DNA of 64,000 nt, from assembly GCA_035485275.1 (NCBI GenBank), contig DATHOE010000031.1, positions 123,162 to 187,161 of the forward strand, written 5' to 3'. This document shows, one piece after another, positions 49,648 to 58,167 of this stretch. The position numbers and the translations under genes were made by a program. Position 1 is the first letter of the stretch. Each line of letters begins with the position of its first letter. Under the pieces are notes generated by a model, which searched no databases, was not told the DNA's origin, and saw only the letters and a program-made list of their open reading frames with translations. Origin of the DNA: DAIDJD01 sp035485275. GTDB lineage: Bacteria > Oederibacteriota > JAJYGY01 > DAIDJD01.

Positions 49648-51441
49648 CTACTGATCCTGTTGTTGTTCCTGCTCCTGCTGTTGCTGTTCCTGTTGTTCCT
49701 GCTCCTGCTGTTGCTGTTCCTGTTGTTCCTGTTCCTGCTGTTGCTGCTCCTGTTGTTCCTGTTCCTGCTGTTGCTGCTCCTGTTGTTCCTGCTCCTGTTG
49801 TTGTTGGTCCTGCTGTTGCTGTTCCTGTTGTTGGTCCTGCTGTTGGTCTTGCTGCTGTTGGTCTTGCTGCGGTTGATCTTGTTGTTGGTCCTGAGTCACG
49901 TCAGTAGGGACATCGCTGGGCTGGACGTCGCTGGGGACATCCGTAGGGACGTCAGCGGGCTGGACGTCGCTGGGGACATCCGTAGGGACGTCGGTGGGCT
50001 GAACTTCGTCGCTGGGAACGTCTGTAGGGACGTCCGTGGGTTCAAGTTCGTCACTGGGGACATCGGTGGGGACGTCGGTGGGTTGGACTTCGTCACTGGG
50101 GACATCGGTGGGGACGTCGGTGGGTTGGACTTCGTCGCTGGGGACATCCGTAGGGACATCCGTGGGCACATCGGTGTCTACGTCGGTAGGCACATCCGTG
50201 GGTTCTTCAGTAACGTCGTCCGTAGGCCCTTCCGTGGGCACATCAGTGTCCACGTCCGTGGGTATTTCGGCAGGCTCCTCGCTGACCTCGGGGCTGGGCT
50301 CCTCGCTGACCTCAGGGCTGGGCTCTCCGGTGGCGATCGCTTCGGTGGGCACTCCGGTAGGCATTTCCGTCGGTACCGCGGGCAGTTCGTTGTCCGTCAC
50401 TCCGCCTTGGGCCTCCGGGGGGATGCTGCCGTCCCAGTCCACTTTGTCGGGCACCGTCTCCAGCGCGGCTCCAAGGGAAGTGGCTTTTACGTCGGACTCT
50501 TTCGCGGTCACCGGCGAGTAGTAGCTGAAGTGCGCGTCCGGATAGTTAACGTCGTGGGTAGCGCTGTGGGCGGCCATTCGGTCCGAGAGATCCCCGTAAA
50601 GCCCCATCAAGGTGCTACAACTGGCCGCAGTGATGGCGGCCCTGGCGCTGGTGGAGAATAGATTCGATTGGTTCGCGCCGGGAGCGATACGCAGAACCCG
50701 GTAGCCCAGCCGGGCTTGTTCCTTGGCGTAGGCCTCGTTGGCAGTTCCCAGGACGCTTCCGATGGGGACATTGCCGTTGGGGCTCTCGAGAAAATCGCCG
50801 TCTGCGACCACCATCACCGTCTGGCGGGGATACTTCAGCGAAAGCCTGCGGGGAGACATCGCGTAGATATTATTGAAGAGAGGCCGGTCCGTTCCGGGGG
50901 CGTCCGTCGGAAGCATCGCCATCGGCTCCGTGCCCGCGCTATGCCCGATCCAGGTGTTGTGGGAATCGGGGTACTGGGCAAGGTGCCCTTCCGCCAGGGC
51001 CCGAGTGACGTTGGCGGCCCACACCGTCGGTTTCGTCCAGCTGTCCTGTTTCGGCCGGACATTCACGGTGTTGAGATCCATGTCGACCAGGACCGTGGCG
51101 TTGCGTGAATTCTCGATTTTGGAGAGGGTCCTCTTGATGCTTTCCGGGGAAGCGTCCGAACGGAGGGTGATGACATGGTTGTGGGGGACATGGGTCAGGT
51201 CGCTGGAGGTCTTCACACCCTCCTGCTGGACCACCCAGCGCTCCTTGGTCGGCGCGAGGGTGGACGAGATCCCGACCCAGGAGTCATTGGCTTCGTCCCT
51301 GATGCCCATGGTGACGACGACGAGGCTCGATGATGGATCCGCATGGGCCTTTTCAAGGGGCAAAAGGGCCGTGCACAGGGTTAGAGCGGCCGCGCAGAAG
51401 GTCTTTAGCAGGTGGTTTTTTTGGTTGGAGATAGGCGTCAT
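49648..51441 (-). CDS. Exported protein with GHSAG motif and very long PTDVPSD/Gln-rich repeat tail
   Basis: The 597-aa protein has a signal peptide (to AHA-DPSSS). Residues about 35-330 form a globular domain: VVVTMGIRDEANDSWVGISS, then WIGHSAGTEPM, a nucleophile-elbow-like GxSxG, and VMVVADGDF, together suggesting an alpha/beta hydrolase or lipase-type fold. Residues about 345-515 are tandem acidic repeats (PTDVPTDVPSDEVQ, about 14 aa each). The last about 75 residues are Gln/Glu-rich repeats encoded by five 30-bp units. It looks like a secreted or surface enzyme on a long flexible stalk. No anchor motif is visible at the C-terminus. Confidence 0.65.
   Translation of the reverse strand: MTPISNQKNHLLKTFCAAALTLCTALLPLEKAHADPSSSLVVVTMGIRDEANDSWVGISSTLAPTKERWVVQQEGVKTSSDLTHVPHNHVITLRSDASPESIKRTLSKIENSRNATVLVDMDLNTVNVRPKQDSWTKPTVWAANVTRALAEGHLAQYPDSHNTWIGHSAGTEPMAMLPTDAPGTDRPLFNNIYAMSPRRLSLKYPRQTVMVVADGDFLESPNGNVPIGSVLGTANEAYAKEQARLGYRVLRIAPGANQSNLFSTSARAAITAASCSTLMGLYGDLSDRMAAHSATHDVNYPDAHFSYYSPVTAKESDVKATSLGAALETVPDKVDWDGSIPPEAQGGVTDNELPAVPTEMPTGVPTEAIATGEPSPEVSEEPSPEVSEEPAEIPTDVDTDVPTEGPTDDVTEEPTDVPTDVDTDVPTDVPTDVPSDEVQPTDVPTDVPSDEVQPTDVPTDVPSDELEPTDVPTDVPSDEVQPTDVPTDVPSDVQPADVPTDVPSDVQPSDVPTDVTQDQQQDQPQQDQQQQDQQQDQQQEQQQQDQQQQEQEQQEQQQQEQEQQEQQQQEQEQQEQQQQEQEQQEQQQQEQEQQQDQ
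49661..49810. repeat. Five tandem 30-bp units encoding a Gln/Glu-rich tail
   Basis: Units at 49661-49690, 49691-49720, 49721-49750, 49751-49780 and 49781-49810, nearly identical. They are coding on the minus strand and a multiple of three, so copy-number change keeps the frame. Slippage-prone; copy number may vary between strains. Confidence 0.95.
49917..50330. repeat. Tandem PTDVPSD-type coding repeats (about 42 bp)
   Basis: Degenerate units of roughly 42 bp, minus strand, encode about 14-aa acidic Pro/Thr/Asp/Val repeats (PTDVPTDVPSDEVQ with variants), ending toward 50330 in shorter PTDV/EPSPE-like repeats. The regular part has about five to six copies. Confidence 0.85.
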
Positions 51442-51615
51442 CGGAATGCACCCCGAAGATCGGAAGTCCGAACTCGTTTAACCAAGAGATTTTTGACGCG
51501 TTTGACGGAACCAAGATATTTCCAATAGTACATTTTCGAGCCCGACTATATTGGATCGGCAATCCTGAAACAATCGCTAACTTTTTGAGCCTTAGGAAAG
51601 TCTTCCTGCTTGACT

Positions 51616-51653
51616 TTTAACACTAACCATACAAATGTATGGTTAGTGTTAAA
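51616..51653. promoter_or_regulatory. Perfect 17-bp-arm palindrome upstream of the SOS mutasome (putative LexA-type operator)
   Basis: The arms TTTAACACTAACCATAC (51616-51632) and its exact reverse complement (51637-51653) flank an AAAT centre. A TTGACT hexamer (51610-51615) abuts the left arm. It lies 30 bp before the imuA ATG and between the divergent genes, where an SOS repressor site is expected. The sequence differs from the CTGT-N8-ACAG and GAAC-N4-GTTC boxes of well-studied bacteria. Operator function is inferred; the palindrome itself is certain. Confidence 0.75.
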
Positions 51654-51683
51654 CACCTATTCCCATACATTCGCACACTGTCC

Positions 51684-52274
51684 ATGACCCAGTCTCCACT
51701 GATTAGTACAAAGTACGATTCCAAGGAAACCCTGAGGCGTCTCAGGGCTTCACCGGATTTGAAGGAAGCTTTGGCTGTTCCGGCTCCCCTGGGGCGGCTG
51801 AGCTGTTCCAGGTTCGCGCCCGGCCTGCCCTTGGGCGCGCTGATCCATGTTTCAGGTCCACGCCGTACGGATGCCCTGCTCGCGCTCCTGGCTGAACACC
51901 CGCACTTGCGGGCGGCCTGGGTGGAGGAGCGCCTCACGGCCTATCCCCCGGCCTTTGAGAAAAGGGGGGTGGACCTGGAACGCCTGCTGTTCGTCGAGGC
52001 CAGGAGGGATTTTTTCTGGGCCCTGACGCAAGTCGTGCGCAGCCAGCTGTTCAAGCTGGTGCTGGTCGCCTCGTCCCTGCGCGGGGAAGGGGTCTCCCTG
52101 AGGCAACTGCAGCTCGCCAGCGAACATGCCCATTGCGCCGTGATCCTGGCCTGCGATCTCGAGGGAGAGGCCTGGCCCGTGCGGCTGTGGCTGGCCGTGG
52201 ATCCGGACGGCTGCTTTTCCCTTAGGCGGCAACGCGAGCCCTACCCTGCGGAGGGCCTTCGTGCCAGCGCATGA
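51684..52274 (+). CDS. imuA: ImuA-like SOS mutasome protein
   Basis: The 196-aa protein resembles ImuA (RecA/SulA-like accessory protein of the mutasome): GLPLGALIHVSGPRRTDALLALL and LFVEARRDFFWALTQVVRSQLFKLVLVAS, RQLQLASEHAHCAVILACD, with the Walker A motif degraded, as in this group. It precedes imuB and dnaE2, the standard cassette order. The ATG at 51684 is preferred to one at 51639 because the latter lies inside the operator palindrome. No clear ribosome site precedes it. ImuA helps load the error-prone polymerase after DNA damage. Confidence 0.75.
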   Translation: MTQSPLISTKYDSKETLRRLRASPDLKEALAVPAPLGRLSCSRFAPGLPLGALIHVSGPRRTDALLALLAEHPHLRAAWVEERLTAYPPAFEKRGVDLERLLFVEARRDFFWALTQVVRSQLFKLVLVASSLRGEGVSLRQLQLASEHAHCAVILACDLEGEAWPVRLWLAVDPDGCFSLRRQREPYPAEGLRASA

Positions 52275-52281
52275 GGAAGCC

Positions 52282-53637
52282 ATGCAGTATCCCTGCGTCG
52301 CCTGCCTGGATTTCCCTTACGGGCTTCCCCAGGACCGCTTGCTGGCCCTGGCCGAGGCTTCCTTGCGCTTTTCCAGCCAGGTGGCTGTGCGTCCCGGCGA
52401 GAGCCTGTTCGTTGAACTGGGGCGCAACCGCTGGCTGGGCAGCGCACGGGGTTTCGCCGAGCGTTTGGGCGCGCTGGGACGGCGCTTCGCCCCAGGCGCG
52501 CCGCCGTGGATGGGCCTGGGGCGGGACGCGGCGGAAGCCCTCGCGCTCGCGCGCTGGGGACGCGGGCAGGGGCCCCTGGAGGCCCTTCCCCTGGAGGCCC
52601 TGACGGCTTACGCATCCCCCTTCGGCGGGGACAGGGAAGTGGAAGCCAAGCTGGCTGAACTCTGCGCGGTTTTGAGGTCTCTGGGGCTTTCGGACTTGGA
52701 AGGCTTCCTTGCCCTGCCGGCGCAAAGCCTGGGCAGCCGATTCGGTCCCAACGCCGCCCTGCTGGCCGGGCGGCTGAGGGGGGATTTCGGCATGGCCTGG
52801 CCCCGATTCAGGCCCGCGCCCAAGCTTGAGGAGTCCCTGGATCTGCGCGATCCGGCGACGCAGGACGGATGCGTCTCCCTGGATGTGCTGCGTTTTCACA
52901 TGAAGCGCGGGCTGGGACTCCTTTGCTCGCGTCTGCGCGGCAGGGACTTGCGGGCGGCGGCCCTGGTGCTGGAACTCAAGGAAGAGTCCCGCAGCCGCGC
53001 GGACCTTCAGGTCCGGCGCCTGGAACTGCGCCTGTCCCTGCCTCTGGGCGCCCCTCTGGAGCTCTTGAAGGTGCTGTTTGAGGCCCTGGAAGCCTCTTTG
53101 CGCGGCCATGGTTTGGCCGGGCCCGTGGTGGCCTTGCGCCTGCGAGTGACCGAGACCGCCCCGGCCCTGGCCGCCCAGCGCCGTTTTTTCGAGCGGCACG
53201 AAGAGGAAGTGGAGGCTTGGAACACCCTGGTGGACAGGTTGGCCCAAAGGCTGGGGCCAGACCAGGTGTTTTTGGCGGATTTGGTCCGCAGCTATCTGCC
53301 TGAGCGCGCCTGGAAGCGTTGCCTGCGCGAACCCGGATCAGCGCGTCCGCCGCAGGAAGAGGGCGCGCCGCCGTCCCTGGGGCCGAGGCCTTCGCGGCTG
53401 CTGCCTGAGCCCCTTGTGCTGGCGCGAAGCGGACAGGCGTTGGGGCCCCTGGCCGACGGGCGGCGGTGGAGGGCCGTCTCCTGGGACGGACCTGAACGCC
53501 TGGACGGGGAGTGGTGGCAGCGCCATTTCTCCCGAGATTACTGGAGGGTGGCCACGGATGAGGGACCGGATCTGTGGGTCTTTTCCCGGCCCCAAGCCCC
53601 TGAAGGCCGCTTCTGGCTGCAGGGTTTTTTTGACTGA
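52282..53637 (+). CDS. imuB: ImuB-like Y-family polymerase homologue
   Basis: The 451-aa protein is a Y-family-like protein without intact catalytic acidic residues, as ImuB is. Recognisable parts are PCVACLDFPYGLPQDRLLALAEASLRFS, the LSDLEGFLALPAQSLGSRFG helix-hairpin-helix-like segment and the little-finger-like C-terminal region with WLQGFFD at the end. ImuB binds the beta clamp and recruits DnaE2. The ATG at 52282 has a GAGGAAG ribosome site; an upstream GTG at 52261 is possible. It follows imuA by 7 bp and precedes dnaE2 by 4 bp. Confidence 0.8.
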   Translation: MQYPCVACLDFPYGLPQDRLLALAEASLRFSSQVAVRPGESLFVELGRNRWLGSARGFAERLGALGRRFAPGAPPWMGLGRDAAEALALARWGRGQGPLEALPLEALTAYASPFGGDREVEAKLAELCAVLRSLGLSDLEGFLALPAQSLGSRFGPNAALLAGRLRGDFGMAWPRFRPAPKLEESLDLRDPATQDGCVSLDVLRFHMKRGLGLLCSRLRGRDLRAAALVLELKEESRSRADLQVRRLELRLSLPLGAPLELLKVLFEALEASLRGHGLAGPVVALRLRVTETAPALAAQRRFFERHEEEVEAWNTLVDRLAQRLGPDQVFLADLVRSYLPERAWKRCLREPGSARPPQEEGAPPSLGPRPSRLLPEPLVLARSGQALGPLADGRRWRAVSWDGPERLDGEWWQRHFSRDYWRVATDEGPDLWVFSRPQAPEGRFWLQGFFD

Positions 53638-53641
53638 GGCC

Positions 53642-56600
53642 ATGGAGAGCGCCGCTTACGCTGAACTTTTGTGCCGATCCAATTTCTCCTTTTTGAGGGG
53701 GGCTTCGCACCCCGAGGAGCTCCTGGGGCGCGCCGACGCTTTGGGCTACCATGCCCTCGCGCTTTCGGATCTCGACGGCGTGTACGGAATCCCTAAGGCC
53801 TATTGGAAAGGGAAGTCCCTGGACGCCGAGGCGGCGGGACAGGGCCGCAAGGCCTGCGCCCTCATCCACGGGGCGGAACTGAGCCTGGAGCGGGAGGATC
53901 CCGAAGCCGGAGGCGTCCGGAGGGCGGGCCTGGTGCTGTTGGCGAGGGACAAGCCCGGATGGTCCCTGCTTTGCCGGCTTCTGACGGCCAGCCACGCGGA
54001 CAAGCCCAAGGGCGAGGCGGGGCTTAGTTGGGAGGTTTTTTTGGGCATGGTCCAGGACCACGCCGGCCGCAACGGGCTGCTGTGCCTGCCACGCGGCGAA
54101 GGGCTCGGTGTCCCCCTGGAGGATTTCGGCACGCCGCGGGCGCCTTTCTACCCCAGCCTCCAAGCCCTCTTCAAGACGGGCCTGTGGCTGCCCCTGGTCC
54201 GCCATCTGGACGGAGGGCGGTCAGCCCGGACCGAGGCCCTGCGCCGTGTTGCCGGGACCTACGGCCTGCGCGCGGTGGCCGCGGGCGATGTCCATTACCA
54301 CGAGGCCGGGCGCAGCCGGCTGCAGGACGCGCTCACCTGCGTGCGCGAAGGCGTGCCTTTGAGCGAGGCGGGCTGGCGCCTTTTTTCCAACGCCGAGCGC
54401 CATCTCAAGCCCCCCGGGGATATGGCCCGCCTTTTCCAGGACTGCCCCGAGCTGATCCGTAACGGGCTCGAAGCCGCCGCATCCTGCACCTTCAACTTGG
54501 CCGAACTCCGTTACCGCTATCCGGCCGAGTGGATCCCGCCGGGGCACAGCTCGCAGAGCTACCTCGAGGCTCTGGCCTGGGGCGGCGCGGCCCGCCGTTT
54601 TCCCGGGGGCCTGTCCTCCCTTGTGTCGTCCCAGCTCGGGCGCGAGCTGGAATTGATCGGCCGCCTCGGCTTCGCCGATTACTTCCTCACCATCGAGGAG
54701 TTGGTCTCCTTCGCGCGCTCCCGGCGCATCCTGTGCCAGGGCCGCGGCTCCGCCGCCAATTCCGTCACCTGCTTCTGCTTGGGGATCACGGCGGTGGATC
54801 CGACCCGCATCAACCTCCTCTTTGAGCGATTCCTGTCGGAGGAACGGGCCGAACCGCCCGACATCGACGTGGATTTCGAGCACGAACGCAGGGGGGAGGT
54901 CCTGCAGCACCTGTATGAGCGCTATGGCCGGGACCGGGCGGCCATGGTGTCGGCGGTGATCAAGTACCGGACCCGTTCCGCGGTGGCGGACCTGAGCAAG
55001 GCCCTGGGCGGGGCCCAGAGGGTCGGCCGCACCCTGCGCGACGCCGATATGGGGGCCTTCCCGGAGGCGCTGCGCGGCCTGGCGGAGGAGGCCGCGGACT
55101 TTCCGCGCCATCTTTCCATCCATTCCGGCGGCTTCGTGCTTTCCCAGGAGCCCCTCATCGACCAGGTTCCGGTGGAGCCCGCGCGCATGGAGGGCCGCAC
55201 CGTCATCCAGTGGGACAAGTACGACCTCGACTACGTGGGCATGATGAAGGTCGATGTCCTGGCCTTGGGCATGCTTTCGGCCCTGAGGCGCTGCATGGAC
55301 CTGACCGGCTACGGGGACCTGGCCGACCTGCCCCCGGAGGATCCCGCCACCTACGCCATGATCCAGCAGGCGGACACCGTGGGCGTCTTCCAGATCGAGA
55401 GCCGGGCCCAGATGAACATGCTGGGCCGGCTCAAACCGGCCTGCTTCTACGACCTGGTGATCGAGGTGGCCATCGTGCGGCCCGGCCCCATCGTGGGCCA
55501 GATGGTGCACCCCTACCTGCGCCGGCGCAAAGGCGAGGAGCCGGTGGACTACGAGCACCCCAAGCTGAAGGCGATCTTGGAGAAGACCCTGGGCGTGCCC
55601 CTGTTCCAGGAGCAGGTCATGCGCCTAGCCGTGGATTTGGCGGGTTTTTCCCCGGGCCAGGCCGACGAGCTGCGCCGCGCGATCGGGGCTTGGCGTTCGG
55701 ACGGGCGCCTGCCCCAGGTGGCCGAGCGCCTGATGGAGGGGCTCAGGCGCAGCGGGCTGTCCGAGGCCTTCTGCGGGAACCTGCTCAAGGAGATCCGGGG
55801 CTTCGCCGAATACGGCTTCCCGGAATCCCATGCCGCCTCCTTCGCCCTGCTGACCTACGCCTCCTGCTACCTGAAGTGCAGGCATCCCGCGGCCTTCACC
55901 TGCGCCCTGATCAACTCCCAGCCGCTCGGTTTCTACGCCAACCACAGCCTGGTCGACGACCTGAAACGCCACGGCCATGGGGTCCTGCCCTTGCATCCCC
56001 TGCGTTCCCGATGGGATTGCGCACTGGAGGACGGCGTCTTGCGCCTGGGTTGGCGCGTGCTCGGAGGATTGAGCGAGGCGGCCGCCCTGCGCCTGATCAA
56101 GGAGGGGGGGCGCGAGCCTTACGCGGATCTGGACGACTTCGTCCTGCGCTGCGGATTGAAGCCGGGCCAGCTGAGCGCCCTGGCCCTGGGCGGCGCCTTT
56201 GAATGCTTCGGCCTTCCGCCGCGCGAGGCCTTGTGGCGCCTGCTCGCCCTGAGGGCCCTGACCGCCGCACCGGGGGAGGGCGTCCAGCTCAGCCTTTTCG
56301 GGGGCGCCGGCCACGGCCTGAGGGCCGCAGGGGAGGGGCCGGGCGCTTTCGCGGACATGGACGAATGGGAGTCCGTGTCCCGCTCCTATCAGGCCTTCGG
56401 CCTGTCGCCGGACGCCCATCCCATGGAGGCCCTGCGGCGCCTCATGCCTAAGCTGCCCCAGGGCCGCTGCCAGGAGGCCCGCCAAGCGCGGCACGGCCAA
56501 TGGTGGCGGCAGGCGGGCCTTTGCATCGTGCGCCAGCGCCCCGGCACGGCCAAGGACGTGGTGTTCGCCACCCTGGAGGATGAGAGCGGCCTGCTCGACC

Positions 56601-56776
56601 TGGTCCTGCATCCTGAGGTCTACGAGCGCCACCGCGACGACTTCCTGAACAACGCCTTTTTCTGCGCCGAGGGCGTCCTGCAAAGGGACCGGGATTCCGT
56701 GAGCATGCTCCTGAAGAAACTCCGGCCCTTGGACCCGGAGCGAATGTTAAAAGTCGGGTCGCACAACTGGCATTGA
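53642..56776 (+). CDS. dnaE2: Error-prone DNA polymerase III alpha subunit DnaE2 (ImuC)
   Basis: The 1,044-aa protein is a C-family polymerase of DnaE2 length. It has an N-terminal PHP domain (AYAELLCRSNFSFLRGASHPEELL), the polymerase palm/fingers with catalytic acids in PDIDVDFEHERRGEVLQHLYERYGRDRAAMV, and the HhH and OB regions at the C-terminus (TAKDVVFATLEDESGLLDLVLHPEVYERHRD). With ImuA and ImuB it carries out damage-induced mutagenic synthesis. The ATG at 53642 lies 4 bp after the imuB stop, so the cassette is translated as one unit. Confidence 0.95.
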   Translation: MESAAYAELLCRSNFSFLRGASHPEELLGRADALGYHALALSDLDGVYGIPKAYWKGKSLDAEAAGQGRKACALIHGAELSLEREDPEAGGVRRAGLVLLARDKPGWSLLCRLLTASHADKPKGEAGLSWEVFLGMVQDHAGRNGLLCLPRGEGLGVPLEDFGTPRAPFYPSLQALFKTGLWLPLVRHLDGGRSARTEALRRVAGTYGLRAVAAGDVHYHEAGRSRLQDALTCVREGVPLSEAGWRLFSNAERHLKPPGDMARLFQDCPELIRNGLEAAASCTFNLAELRYRYPAEWIPPGHSSQSYLEALAWGGAARRFPGGLSSLVSSQLGRELELIGRLGFADYFLTIEELVSFARSRRILCQGRGSAANSVTCFCLGITAVDPTRINLLFERFLSEERAEPPDIDVDFEHERRGEVLQHLYERYGRDRAAMVSAVIKYRTRSAVADLSKALGGAQRVGRTLRDADMGAFPEALRGLAEEAADFPRHLSIHSGGFVLSQEPLIDQVPVEPARMEGRTVIQWDKYDLDYVGMMKVDVLALGMLSALRRCMDLTGYGDLADLPPEDPATYAMIQQADTVGVFQIESRAQMNMLGRLKPACFYDLVIEVAIVRPGPIVGQMVHPYLRRRKGEEPVDYEHPKLKAILEKTLGVPLFQEQVMRLAVDLAGFSPGQADELRRAIGAWRSDGRLPQVAERLMEGLRRSGLSEAFCGNLLKEIRGFAEYGFPESHAASFALLTYASCYLKCRHPAAFTCALINSQPLGFYANHSLVDDLKRHGHGVLPLHPLRSRWDCALEDGVLRLGWRVLGGLSEAAALRLIKEGGREPYADLDDFVLRCGLKPGQLSALALGGAFECFGLPPREALWRLLALRALTAAPGEGVQLSLFGGAGHGLRAAGEGPGAFADMDEWESVSRSYQAFGLSPDAHPMEALRRLMPKLPQGRCQEARQARHGQWWRQAGLCIVRQRPGTAKDVVFATLEDESGLLDLVLHPEVYERHRDDFLNNAFFCAEGVLQRDRDSVSMLLKKLRPLDPERMLKVGSHNWH

Positions 56777-56787
56777 GGGCCTGGCCC

Positions 56788-56817
56788 TTGACGCGCCAAA
56801 CACGCGGCGGGTACCAT
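56788..56817 (+). promoter_or_regulatory. Probable mtnB promoter
   Basis: TTGACG (56788-56793), 18-bp spacer, TACCAT (56812-56817). The expected transcription start coincides with the ATG at 56824, so the message may be leaderless. The spacing is good but the -10 matches consensus at four of six positions. Confidence 0.5.
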
Positions 56818-56823
56818 GACAGC

Positions 56824-57489
56824 ATGGAATCCGCCCCCAGCCCGGTTGAAATCGGATCGAAGTCCGCCGCCGCATCCGCCTCCACGGGGACGCGCGAGCT
56901 GGTCTGCGAATTGTGCCGCAATTTCTACCACCTGGGCTGGGCCTCCGGCACCGGCGGGGGTATCTCTATCAAGGAGGGCGGCCGCATCTATATGGCCCCC
57001 AGCGGCGTGCAAAAAGAGCGCCTTGAGCCCCGCGACATCTTCGTGCTCGACGAGGACGGCGGGGTCGTGGAGGAGCCCGGCGGGGGGGCGAAGCTGTCCC
57101 AGTGCGCGCCCCTGTTCATGCACGCCTACAAGATCAGGGGCGCCGGGGCCGTCCTGCACAGCCATTCCCTCAACGCCGTCGCCGCCACCCTGCTCTTCGA
57201 CCGCCATTTCCGCGTCAAGAACCTCGAGATGCAGAAGGGCCTCGAGGGCTACGGGGCCTTCGACACCCTGGAAGTGCCCATCATCGAGAACACGGCCCAG
57301 GAGTGCGACCTAGCCGACTCCCTGGCCCAGGCCATCCAGGAGAACCCCAGGAGCCGGGCGGTGCTGGTGCGCAACCACGGGGTCTACGTCTGGGGCCGGG
57401 ACTGGAAACAGGCCAAGACCCAGGCCGAATGCTACGATTACCTGTTCGAAGCCGTCTGCCGCATGCGGCAGCTCGGGATAAGCCTGTAA
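56824..57489 (+). CDS. mtnB: Methylthioribulose-1-phosphate dehydratase (class II aldolase family)
   Basis: The 221-aa protein has the class II aldolase/adducin fold with zinc-binding His residues in VLHSHSLNAVAATLL (about residues 99-113) and in RNHGVYVWG (about 185-193). The pattern GWASGTGGGISIKEGGRIYMAPSGVQKERLEP matches MtnB. It dehydrates MTRu-1-P in methionine salvage. The adjacent mtnD supports the assignment; fuculose aldolase is the alternative. Start ATG 56824, since the upstream extension belongs to the polymerase end and promoter. Confidence 0.88.
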   Translation: MESAPSPVEIGSKSAAASASTGTRELVCELCRNFYHLGWASGTGGGISIKEGGRIYMAPSGVQKERLEPRDIFVLDEDGGVVEEPGGGAKLSQCAPLFMHAYKIRGAGAVLHSHSLNAVAATLLFDRHFRVKNLEMQKGLEGYGAFDTLEVPIIENTAQECDLADSLAQAIQENPRSRAVLVRNHGVYVWGRDWKQAKTQAECYDYLFEAVCRMRQLGISL

Positions 57490-57547
57490 AGGCCGTCAAC
57501 GATCCGTCCCGGGCGCCTTGGTGCCCCGGTTTTGGAGGAGGAACGCA

Positions 57548-58018
57548 ATGAAAGCGTACTGGCTGGAGAGCGGCGAGGCCATCTCGTCCGACGAATTGAA
57601 CGCCCAGGACATCTTCTACACCCAGCTCCCGGTCGACGAGGCCGCGCACAAGGCGCCCCTGGCGGAGATCATGGAGGAGCACGGCTACGTGGATCGCGAC
57701 CTGGTCAAAATGTCGGAGGAGATGCCCACCTTCGGTGAGATGTGCCGCAAGTTCGCCATCGAGCACTACCATCCCGGCGACGAGGTGCGTTTCATCATCT
57801 CCGGCGCGGGGATCTGGGAGATCCGCAGCCTCGACGACCGCTGGATGAAGGTCGAGGTCGAGTCCGAGGACTTCATCACGGTGCCCGCCAACCGTTACCA
57901 CCGTTTCTACCTGACCGACGAAAAGATGATCCAGTGCGTTCGTCTGTTCAAGGACCACAACGGCTGGGTCCAGGTCTACCGCAAGGATGTCGAGGCCGGA
58001 CTTGCGGCCAAGGCCTAG
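57548..58018 (+). CDS. mtnD: Acireductone dioxygenase
   Basis: The 156-aa cupin-fold protein has the metal site EHYHPGDEVRFIISGAGIWEIR (His and Glu ligands, about residues 76-97) and the second histidine in ANRYHRFYLTD. ARD cleaves acireductone to the methionine precursor KMTB and formate (Fe form) or off-pathway products (Ni form). GGAGGAGG ribosome site; 58 bp after mtnB and probably in the same transcript. The enolase-phosphatase gene (mtnC) and mtnA are not in the window. Confidence 0.92.
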   Translation: MKAYWLESGEAISSDELNAQDIFYTQLPVDEAAHKAPLAEIMEEHGYVDRDLVKMSEEMPTFGEMCRKFAIEHYHPGDEVRFIISGAGIWEIRSLDDRWMKVEVESEDFITVPANRYHRFYLTDEKMIQCVRLFKDHNGWVQVYRKDVEAGLAAKA

Positions 58019-58039
58019 AATTTTTTGAAAAACGTGAAA

Positions 58040-58075
58040 CAAAAAGACGCCCGGATCGTTCCGGGCGTCTTTTTG
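58040..58075 (+). terminator. Rho-independent terminator after mtnD
   Basis: A 15-bp stem, CAAAAAGACGCCCGG (58040-58054) and its exact complement (58061-58075), 6-nt loop ATCGTT, T-rich right side. It lies 21 bp after the mtnD stop. Confidence 0.9.
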
Positions 58076-58167
58076 TTTGAAGGCGTCACGTCGGAGGGCA
58101 GCGCGGTTAAATGATGATTCAAAGTATGGAAAATGTTAAAATTTATTAATTTAATTCTGGAGGAGAC

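Noticed and set aside
49661..49810. Regular 30-bp repeats resembling a CRISPR array
   Set aside because: There are no unique spacers, the units are contiguous and in frame, and they encode a Gln/Glu-rich tail on the minus strand.
51616..51653. Palindrome read as a transcription terminator
   Set aside because: No T run follows either arm beyond three bases, and it lies between divergent genes rather than at a gene end.
51639..51683. Upstream ATG for imuA at 51639
   Set aside because: It lies inside the operator palindrome; the ATG at 51684 gives the conserved start.
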